NCBI GenBank assembly: GCA_016165875.1
Contig: JABBOT010000004.1
Span: 3,276,799-3,340,798, forward strand
Reading direction: 5' to 3'
DNA: 64,000 nucleotides
Source of the DNA: Acanthopleura granulata
Lineage: Eukaryota > Mollusca > Polyplacophora > Chitonida > Chitonidae
Program-made: the position numbers and the translations under genes
In this document: in pieces, positions 44,580 to 56,500 of the stretch
Position numbering within the stretch: position 1 is the first letter of the stretch
Layout: the number at the start of each line of letters is the position of its first letter
Notes under the pieces: generated by a model
Told to the model about the DNA's origin: nothing
The model's database searches: none
What the model saw: only the letters and a program-made list of their open reading frames with translations

Positions 44580-47500
44580 TTACTGTATCGCGTTCATCTC
44601 CTCTGAGTATGTATGAACAGCGTTCACGAACACTTCAAGATGGTCGGGGTTCATGTCTCGATATATTCCATGGCCCAAATTTGCAATGTACTTCTGAGTC
44701 CCGAATTTTTGAAGCATTTCATTCACATGTCGTTTAATATCTTCCTGTAAAGAAGTGAAATATCATCATGACTACTGAGGAAATATAATTAACAAATAAT
44801 ACTAAATCTCACAATGCATCATCATATTTTAACAGATGTCTGCAATTATGTTTTATTTATTTATTTATATGATCAGTGTTTTACACTATACTCAAGAATA
44901 TTTCACTTATGCGAAGGTGGCCAGCACTATGGTGGGAGAAAAACGGGCAGAGCCCGACGGAAACCCACAACCATCCACAGGTTGCTAAGGGCAGAGAGGA
45001 AGCCAAGATGATCTGGAGCAATTATATTTTAAAATTTATTTTATTTATGCACTGTATAATATCAGGTACATGAACTAATTTCGACACTTTATTGTGGCAA
45101 GATCGATAAGAAGTAGCCAATTTGTGTATGAGTATTATTTAAGTTAGTTATGCTTGGATGGTTTTCTCATATTATTTTGTGTCTTCCCATTGAGTTCAAT
45201 GTCTCTCCACATTTTTCCAGTCATATTTTTCTAAAAGAACCAATCCCGTAAGCACTATATTCTATAAAGAAAGCAGACTTAAGGTCAGCCACAGTCCCAG
45301 TCCACTAAATGCCAAGCATCAAGTCAAAAATCAACATCTCCCATGTTTAAAACCTTTGGCATCAGAAACCTGTAAGGACAGATTTTCTAAAAATACAACG
45401 CATGACTGAAAACTAGCAGCAGCTAGCAGCTGTCATTGCTTACCTAATCTGAGGCCCAGATGTATCCTAGGCATTTGAAACTGTCAGCCAGCTCATTTAA
45501 AGTGAAAGACCACTCAAAAATAAAGCTATGGGGAGTGAGTGTCTAAAAATACCTTTACTGAATGTTTTAGATTTTTTTTTGTTTTCACCAAATTAAACAG
45601 CAAGAGATAAAAGGTAATATAGGTAAATGAAACACCACTCAAAAATAAAGCTATGGGGAGTGAGTGTCTAAAAATACCTTTACTGAATGTTTTGGATTTT
45701 TTTTTCTTTTCACCAAATTAAACAGCAAGAGATAAAAGGTAACATAGGTAAGTGAAAGACCACTCAAAAATAAAGCTATGGGGAGTGAGTGTCTAAAAAT
45801 ACCTTTACTGAATGTTTTAGATTTTTTTTTTCTTTTCACCAAATTAAACAGCAAGAGATAAAAGGTAATATGACATTTAATTTCTGTTTCTGGGCCAGAG
45901 AAAAGCATTATTAAAATGGGCCATAAAACCCACCAATCTATCAAAACATTTGACTGCATTTAACTGACAGAAAAAAATCTATATAAATTCAGTGACGATT
46001 TTCAGATACAATTTTTAATGGTCTTTTCAGTCACCATAACTTCATTTTTGTGTGGTCTTTCCCTTTAATGACTGTGTCAGAAGACTTACTGGAGAAGCGT
46101 ACAAAGCACAAGGATCAAGGTTCCCCTGAAGACTGACTGAAGTACCAACTTTATTCCTGAGAAAAACATGAGGTAACATCTGAGTAGACAAAACCAACAG
46201 CCTCATCCACCGTTTATTATCACCATGGCCCTCCATGGACTCCCACTCAGGTCCTGTTAATTAGTTTTTCAAACCCTGCACTGCTCGATGGCTCAAGCTC
46301 TTTGACCTGATTCATACTTGGCACTTTTGGAACGGGCCATTGAACTGGCGAGAAAAGAAGGTGGCTTTATATCCGAAGGGAATATAGCAATTTTTTACAC
46401 TATTTTTTTGTCACCATGGTGTTTTACGCCGTCCTCTAGAATGGTTATACGACAGCAGCCAGCATTATGGTGGGAGGAAACCTGGCCCCAGAGAAACCCA
46501 CAACCATCCACAATCTGAATAGGAAGTCAGCATGACCCGGACTTGACCGCATCCTGGGTCATTGTGCTGCACTCTCCACAAACCACCTAAGCCTTGGAGG
46601 CCCGAAAGTGTGGCAAATTTTAACACAACACAAGATATTTTACAATTTAAAGTAGTCCACCTAGATGCATTCATCGTGTAATTTTAAAAGTTTTGACATT
46701 CATCACAACTCCTGGGTCCGTCATTTTGTAAACTCCATGGAAGGGCTCTCAGCAAGGTCTGCATTAATCTCGCAGCAAACTTAGCTGTATACTAAAAGGG
46801 ATTTCTTCTTATGTCCTTGACAGTTTTACATGTATTATGAAGGCTGAAGATGTGCCTACAAACACAAATAAAAACATCATAGTTTTCAAGATGTTTTTGA
46901 TGCCAGAAAACCCTTACATTTCAGAACCAAGAGGAGGTCACGTCACTTTTCAAAATAGTAGCCAACAGTGAACAGTTTCTTCATGTTTTACTGTTCACCA
47001 TTAATGTGACCACAAAACAGTGTATTAATTAGTTTCATCGGTAAGGGTGGCATGTGCCACATGCAACTTGAAAATGACACAAAAACGGGCGAAAGAGGTA
47101 CGTTAGTGGGCCACTTGAGTCCATCAACTTCAAATTCAGAAACCTGTGGCACTTTTTTTAAGTTCAAGTCATGAATTCATGTGTTGCGATGAACGTCAGA
47201 ATTTGAAAATAACACACCTAATTCATACCAGAAGTCTTCAACCTTTTCAACCACCTCTGCAACCAATATTTTGAAACATTCTGACAGAACTATGGGATGT
47301 AGAGAAATAATTTGCACAGTTTTATGAGGCTCGTATATTTAATCACACAAGCAAATCATTTTTAGCATCATTTTCATGATCGTTGCATGCATAAATTCCA
47401 CTGAAAAACGTGCTTTAGTGGTATAAAACACTGAAGCTTTGTAATATATCTAATGTTGACTTTGTTCCTAGAGAATATTAGTACCTAGCATTGGTGGGTC

Positions 47501-50500
47501 GTATAGTCCAGTCTAGTCCAACCACTTCATAGCCAGAGCCTGCCAGCTCCTCCAGGGCAAAGTGGCCATCTTTGGCAAAGATGATCTGCAAGAGAAGGGT
47601 TACATCATAAGGCTGTGATCAAGCATGCTACACCATGGCAGTCAATTTTATGGGGAGTGGAAACTGTTGTTTTCTGGGTAAAGTGCCAACCTTTAAAAAT
47701 TGAAGACTAAAATTCCCACATGTCAGGTACAGATATAAATGCTGTTCTGATGGAAGACATTTCAAAACTTTGCAATATGCCATGTGAGACTATGCCAAGA
47801 CTAAAGCAGTGAAAGTGAGTGTATCCACAAATTCCCTGTCCCGAGCCAGGATTGAACCTGCACTTTGTGTATCCTAGAATCTTAACACAATGTTCCATCA
47901 CCTTTTCTTCTTATAGATGAATATTAACTTCATTCTCAGCAATTTCAGAAACACTGAAAGTATTTACTTATTTGTTCTATTAATGTTTTATGCACTACTC
48001 AAGGATATTTCACTTATACAACCACAGGGCAGCACTATGGCTGGAGGAAACCAGGCAGGGCTTGGGGAAACCCATGACCATCTGCAGGTTGCCAGCAAAC
48101 CTTCCCACACACAACCAGAGAGGAAGCCAGCATAAGCTGTGCTTCAACTCACAATTATCGCATTGGTGAGACTGAACGTATGTAACATCATGTGGAACAT
48201 CCAGTTAAAAAGCTGGCAACAAAAAAAAGTGCATGTGTTGCCTTGCTGTTCACAATATCCAGAAATTCTTCACTGTAGTGTGGCAGTTATTTTTGGGCAC
48301 CTGGACAGCTTGCATTATGACTTAATTTTTGCATTTCTGAGACTGATATTAAATTTCAGCTACTTTTAAATTTTCTCATTCAGCCATCTGTGAGATTTAT
48401 TTATTTATTTATTTACTTGATTGGTGTTATACACCGTATTCAAGAATACTTCATTTATATGACACCGACCAGCATCAGGGTGGGAGGGAATTGGACAGAG
48501 CCTGGAGAAAACCCATGACCATCCGCAGGTTGCTGGCTGACCTTTCCACATACTGCCAGAGAGGAAGCCTGCATGAGCTGGACTTGAAGTCATAGCCAAT
48601 GCATTGGTGAGAGGCACCTATGTCATTACACCATGCTGGTGCACTTCATGTTCCACTCTGCAACATGGTGGAGATGAATGTGGACAGCATATCATAAGGG
48701 ACATCAGGTGGAAGTATCTCTAATACTACAATGGAGATGAATGTGGAAAACACTATCACCACAAGTACTTACAAATGGCACTGGTGTCACCCCAGCCTCA
48801 CTGCATCTCTCTTTCAGCTTATAGGAGATCTGTCGGATGTATGGCAATGCAAATTTGGAGAAAAGTCCAGGGCCCAGGGCACCAGCATGTGACTCAAACA
48901 ACTGTAACAACTGTGATAAAAAATACATCCTTCCTCATTTTTATACATAACAGAAAATTAAGAGATATATATTATATTTAATTTATTTATTTATTTGATT
49001 GTTGTTTTACGCTGTACTCAAGAATAATTAACTCATATGACGGCAGCCATCATTATGGTGGGAGGAAAGCGAGCAGTGCCAAAGAGAAACCCACAACCAT
49101 CCGCAAATTGCTGGCGGACCCCCCCATGTACAGCCGGAGAGGAAGCCATTTTGAGGTGGACTTGAACTCACAGCGAACACACTGATGAGAGGCACCTGGG
49201 TCATTAAGCCATGATGGCACACTAACCCCCTTGGCCACAGATGTGCCCTTTATACCTGTGAGTATACAACAATGGTTTGTAAACTGATACATTGTAATTC
49301 ATGCTAACAAAGATCTGTCCTCAGTCATTGCTTAGTTCTACAGTGACAGAAGAATACATAGATTTCTCAGAATTTGGGTAGAAATATTTGCCTAGGTGCT
49401 TTACCTTCCTTGTCTATGCTGTATTTCTTATGTTTGCATTATTAGATGTATAAACCTGGCAGCTAAACACTCTGTCACGAAATCTGGACATTCCCCTCCC
49501 CTCCCCTCCCCACCCCACCCACCCACACACAAACACACACACAATCTCCAAGATTTGTTCTTTCCTACCTAGAATTCAAGGTCTTTCAAGGTCAACTAAC
49601 TCAATACACAAGGTCTACACACATGCACATACAGCTCCTAATCTTTCAAAAACAAACAGCTACAGAGTAAAACTTGCAACATGCTCATACATTTCATTTG
49701 GGTAGGTAATTTGATAATAAATGTACTTTATTAATATTATATTTTGCACCAGAAATGTTTGTCATTTCTTTGTTAAAGGCATGAACTTTACTGATGAAGC
49801 GCAGATTTCCAGCTGCTATGTTCAAAGTTGCACATCACAACATGCATACAGTACTGCCACAGAACAACTCAGAAGTGTGATCAATGACATTTGGGAAATG
49901 TCACAATTCCTTAAATGAACTCACCACCTTCATGTAAAGTACACTTCATATGAAAGGCAACTTAATGTAGATTCTAAATATGGTCTTGATGGCTTCATTT
50001 TTCTTTTAATTATTTATATTCAATAAAAGGAAAGTGAACATGATGCTGACATCACTGATTCTTTTCAGCTGCTAAACATACTCTGATTGCTATATTTTTA
50101 TGTTCTACTGTAATGCTACATCTATATTTGTAATTAACATGGCCATAAAACATATAAAAAAACTGTTTAGTAACAAAACGAATCTGTGACATTGCTGTTC
50201 TTCAGGCTGTTGAGTATGGCCCAAAAACTTCAGCGTAGAAGGTAAATGTTTTTGCAATCATATTTAAAAATGTCATAAAAAGAATGAAAAAAATCTTCAT
50301 TTAAAGATGTTTTCTTCCTTTAATTATCAAGTACCCTTCAAGCATATCACTAGTCTTACAAAGCTTTCCTTGCCTAGAATTATTATTTTCATTCTAAAAG
50401 ACTTGCTACGTTTTTCAGGTGTCTGCATGAACACTGCTGTACCTGAACTCCAGAGTCTGTGTGAAGTTTACATGTATGAGGTGTTGTGTGAGGGTGATTT

Positions 50501-53500
50501 CCTACCAGAGTCCCAGCTTTGACCTGCCCCAGGAGACAGTTCACGATGATAGCTGCCCGAAGCTGCAACACCTGATGACTGGCTTCAGGCTCAACCAGTA
50601 CTTACTGTCTGACTCTGTGCAGTGTATGCGGTGACATGTGAGAGTGATTCCCTACCTCATCCGCTGTAGATAGTCCACGATTACATCCGCCAGAAGCTGC
50701 AGTAGTTGACTGGCTTCAGGCTCTGTGTACAACCAATACTTACTGTCTGATTGTGTGCAGTGTATGCGGTGACGTGTGAGGGTGATTCCCTACCTGAGCT
50801 CCAGCTTTGATCTGTCCCAGTAGATAGTCCACAATGACATCTGCCAGAAGTTGCAGTAGCTGATGACTGGCTTCAGGCTCTGTGTACAACCAGCGCTTAG
50901 CCTTGGAATGTGTCGTGGTGGACCCGCCCTCTATCATGTACGACATCAACGTCCACTGAAAACACAGTGTGCCTTCAAATCACAGCAAAACTTCAACAGT
51001 CCAGGCAATCTTTTCTAAATAACTAAAAGGTGGAGATAGTTTTATTTGCTTGTTTATCTCAAGGAAATGTTGCTTTTGTCATAATGGTACCTTGTGTAGC
51101 TGATGTAACTCAGCTAATCCAAAATGTTTTCAAAACTGGGTTTGTATTAAAAAAATTGCTCATCAGAGTTGCAGGAAGGGGTGTAGCATTGTCACATTGA
51201 CCAAATGAGGGCATTCTTCCACTCTAAATGTTATCGAACAACAGCAGCATGATAAAGATATATTTTCAGAATGGTGAAATATTTCCATTATAAAGCACAT
51301 ACCTTAAGCACATGTAAAATGTAATGAATAGATCAATAACTTCAAAGAGTGAATGAATGATTAGGGCTTTACACAAGATATTATGTATAATACCAGCCAG
51401 TCATACAATTTAACTTCAATGGCTGTAACGTAACGGAGAAGGTCAAGAATGCCGAAAATCAATACGGTCAGCGAAAATCAGGCTGTGTAGCTTTGGTACA
51501 ACTTTGGTGAGCATGGGACAAATTATCCATGAGATCACAAAGCGTCAACAAGGAAATGAACAGGTGCAAGGACAGACAGGAAAAATAAGACCAGTTAAAA
51601 CCGAAAGGGTTCTGCCTCATAACAAAGTGTATAACAAAGTGTAAATGGTATAAGTTAAACAGTTAAACAGATACAAAGTTTACCTTGAAATGGCCAGATG
51701 ATCAAACAACTCATTTTGCAAACTTGAAATGAAATAGGGTTCATCTGCATGCCTACATTTACATGTCATGTAAGTTTGGTAAACTTTGATTACCAACATC
51801 AAGAGATATCATGCTTACAAGTCTTTTATAAAATTTAAATGACCCTACTGATCTTGAAGAAAAAGGTCAAGGTGGCTGAAAATCAATGGGGTTCTTCCTC
51901 ATGCCGAAGTGTAAGTATGGCGTAACTTTGTTGAATTTGGGGTAAACCTGTTTTGAGTGTTTACAAGCCTTTTATAACATTTAACTTCAATGACACTAAT
52001 GACCTTGAATAAAAAGGTCATGGTTGCTGAAAGTCAATAAGGTTCTTCTTCATGCCAAAGTGGAAGTGTGGTGTAAGTTTGGTGAACTTTGGGTTAAAGC
52101 TTTCTACAGAGAGAGCATTTACGTCCTCTGATATGGACGGACAGACAGACGACCTGACGGTCACGGGCAGACAGACGACCTGACAGGCAGACAGACAGAT
52201 GGATGCCACCCAATCCATATAAAACAGAGCCGAGTTTCTAAAGTTGCTGAGTATGTAACAGGCAAGAACATACTGGGCTGAATTTTTGTTTGCTGTTTAC
52301 AGCCTGGACCTTCTAATCTTTCGGCCACCACAGTTCGGCACCGCTATTGTTCTTGAGTATAAAAAAATTTGCTTCACATTTTCTTTTGTCATTAGATACA
52401 TATGGTCATATCACAATTGTGTTCCAATACAACAGGATGGTTTTACTGGCGCTCTGAAGTGTTATGCTCCAGACATCAAGCACGACAAAACCTGTGTCAG
52501 TGTAGTACAAGGGGGTTGGCAAGGAGGCAAGAGTGTGCTGTGGGGCACAGATCTTCAATCAGTCAGAAAAACTTTATAGCTTATTACTTAACTTACCGGC
52601 GCTCCAGAAAAACCTATAAGGGGAACTTTCCCTTCCAGTGCATGTCTAGTTTTAGTGATCGCTTGGAAAACATAACCTAACTCTTTGTTGACGTCCACCT
52701 TCTTGTTTAGTTTCTCCAGATCTGCAGGTGTGCACAAGGGCTCAGGGAAGCTAGGACCCTGAAAAATCGGCCAAAAGGTGGAAGGTATTTACTTGCAGAC
52801 CTATATACAATTCAACTGGACATGACAGGAGCAATTGATAAGCCAAGATTTTACAGAGCCAAAATGAATCTGATTAGTTATTTATTTCTTTATTTATTTA
52901 TTTAGCACTTATAGGGCAGTTGTCAGGTTTACAGGTGAAGTAATCCAACACATTCAAAGTAAGCCACAAGCCTTGGCTTGTACATGACAAATTTGGCAAT
53001 ATACAGCTGCAGCCGAACCAGTTAGAATTACAGTGAACATGTCGCCTCAATGGTCCTGATAGTCTCAGTGAGTCAGCCAATTAACTATCTCAGCTGAATC
53101 CCCAGCTCATGCACACTTCCTCTCCGGTTGTACATGGGAAGGTCTGCCAGCAACCTGCGGATGGTCGTGGGTTTCCCCTCTGCCTGGTTTCCTCCCACCA
53201 TAAAGCTGGCAGTCATTGTATGAGTGAAATATTCTTGAACACTGCATGAAAAACACCAATCAATCAAATAAATCAGCTGAGTCTCATTATGATTACAAAC
53301 ATATAAATGACCAAGTGAATATTTGTCCTGTTAAACTGCAAACATTCATAATGCACTACTGATCAACTTCAATCTAATGGGGCATGTCCAGGCACTAGTG
53401 TTAATCCAGTTGACAGTGACAGGTTTTGCAGTTCTGTCAAACATTACCTGATGGTATAGCTATTTGACAACAGGAGATGATTCTGTCTGGCTTGTGCCTG

Positions 53501-56500
53501 ATTTCCTCCACAACCACCCAATTTCCTTTCAGCTTCTCACTTATGTTTGTTTACAACATACTTGTGGATACTTCAAAGGTAAAATGTTTATCAAGTTTGC
53601 AAGTAAACAATGAGCAATTTCTCACTCCATTGAATGATTATTAAACCATGAAATTATATGAAATTATACTGCATGAAATAAGAACACAAAAGCAATAAAT
53701 ACATCCCCCTCCCCAAACACACAAACATCTCTCTGAATATTTATTTATTTGATTCAAGAATTTATTTGTACTCAAGAATATTTCACTCATACGATGGCAG
53801 CCAGCATTATTTTGGGAGAATACTGGGCAAAGCTGAGGCTGAACTCACAAGGCATCTGGGTCATTTCGCTGCGCATGTGCGCTAAGCACCTGAGCCCTCT
53901 CTGAATAGGATGCTGTTGCATCTTGTACTCAGCCTCATTGTCAAATGAATGACCCATATCAAAAGAGAAAAAACCAATGTTAAAGCATCTGAGCGACTAA
54001 CCTACCAACTTGACAGAACACCCGATTTAAGGAGCTATTTATTTATCTATTTCTTTTTATCTGACTGGTGTTTTACGCCATACTCAAGAATATTTCACTT
54101 ATACAACAACGGCCAGCATTATGGTTGGGGGTAACCCATGGGCCATCTGCAGGTTGTTGACAGACCTTCCCACATACAGGTAGAGAGGAAGCCAGCATGA
54201 AAGGAGCTGTTTAGTCACAGATACTAATTGGGTGTACTTACTGGTATCATGTCTACCTGCATGCCCAGGGCTTGAGGGATAACGAGGATGTCAGAAAATA
54301 TGATGGCTGCATCAAGGTTAAAACGGCGGATGGGCTGCATATAGAAGGAAATCATGATTCAGTGTGTGACTTAAAATTTTGACAAATCATACGGCTGCAT
54401 AATGTTGCTTACAATTCTGACACATATTATAAGTTTTAACAGTTTGCAAGACAAGACTTCCAGATGTTTTGAACGTTATCCCAAGAGCGCTTTTGATATG
54501 GTCTTAAGAAACTAGTAGTCACTCTGTCTTAGATGCATGGGCATCGTTAAACACTTGAGACTTTAGGGAGCGGGAGTGAGGCTAACAGTCTTAGGCTGGA
54601 GCCAGTTTATTACAGAACACAGCTAGTCACTTCTGAACACTGCTTATGATTATGCACAGATTATAATTCTCCAATGGCCAGATAAATCTGCACTGAAAAG
54701 AAGCCTAGAGATCTGTTAATACAGAAAAGTCGATAAAGTGATTTTACCAGTTATACAGAGCAATACATCAGCATAGCATTCCTGTCTGCTTAACTCTACC
54801 TGTAAGGTGACTTCACAAGCCAGCTCGGGAGTACGACAGATCTGGAAAAAGCCATTCTTTGAGCTGATTTCCATGTATTCTGAAAAATAAACACTACTTG
54901 ATGTATATACATGACTAAGCCATTTTTGCCCTAGTGAAAGTCTTCTATTTAACCATTATATGTTATAAATATATGATTTTCTTGATATTTCAGCAAGACT
55001 TTAATTTGTAAACATAATTCATGGAATGAGCAGGTAAACTTAGATGTGCAAGCAGGGCCATATCCACAAAAAAATTGTTGGTTCTGATCAAAAACTTCAT
55101 AAATACGTGAGTGTGTTAATTTTTTTTTTTTTAATTTTAGAAAATGCAATTCACAATGTTGCTTTCTGAGGGCTTTCAAGTATGTGGATGACAGATATTT
55201 GTATGACAACTTAACTTTTTATTGGTATATCATAATATATGAGTTCAGTTTACTTCGTAGTTTTAAAACAGCTTGAATACAGCTTGGGCGGATAACAGTT
55301 TGGGAGCTCAAATTTCCGGAACTAAAATGGCTCTAGATATGTCCACGGGTAGAAGGCTACCAAAGAGTTCACCTGTAGGGGATAGATGACGAGAGAGTAA
55401 CAAATAAATGTTGATGAGATAGATAATTAAACCTAATATACTTGTGAAAGTGCATCACAAACTTGTGAATGCTGTAATTGTTGAGAGAAACCTCATAACA
55501 TTGGCTGAGCTCAATACATGCAGTAGTTTTTTTAAGATACTATCAGTTATGTGACGATCTTCTGGGGATATATGGGTAGATGTCTAGCCTCGCCTGTTAA
55601 TGTTCTTCCTCATCTTTGCCTCGGAAAAATATTAATGGCCAAGGCCAAGTATCAATATATTCCAGAAAGGTTACTGGCAACAGAGATATTTTTAATGATG
55701 GCCTAACAGCACGCACATTACCTTACTGAGAAATTCATGTTTATTATAGAGACCAACCTGGTAAGTATCTGCCAGCCTGTCTCATGACCCATACTGGCAC
55801 CCGTTCAGTTTCCTCTCCTCGAGCCGCTCGCAAAATAAGGTCATTCTTCAGTGGAGGGAAAGCCTGCAAGTCAGTTCCATGATCAAAATGCTGTACTAAG
55901 TTTGTGAAAAATCACCTCAAATTTTATATAATTCTTTCTTCTGTACTACAGTAGGTAGAGCAGGGCAATTTGTAGGTGAAAACTTTCATGAAATTATGGG
56001 TGATTTACTGTATAGGTTTGTTTGGCATTTGGGAACAGGGTCGTAGAGCACTGTTCAGGAAACTCTAAATTACAGTACAACGTTTAGACATAAATTCCTT
56101 GTTATTTTATCTTTCTAATATTTCTTAACAAATTTACAACTTGACTACCACTAGTTCTGCTGTTGTGGCTATAATGTACAATCTTAATTTGTCTTCGCAG
56201 ACAAGACTTTTATCCTGTTAAAATTTCATAAAACATAAGTCCACAGCTGTCTGTTCGACGAGGCATAGTTACAGACGAGGTATAGTTACAGATAATTCCA
56301 GACTGGCCAAGTTATTTTTAGTTTATTTGTTGAAACTCAGATGACAAATGTATACCACAGCTTTACACCACAAACATGTATATGTAAATATACCTGATGA
56401 GCTATTCAACTTTATGTGAAGCCGAAGTAGCAATATATATTAGGCCCACCAAGACCACTTTGGTCAGAGACTTTTGAGAAACCCCACACTTCAGACAGCT

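Noticed and set aside
52286..52680. Open frames in UROD intron 5
   Set aside because: No family match. They run partly antisense to UROD exon 5, which explains their length.
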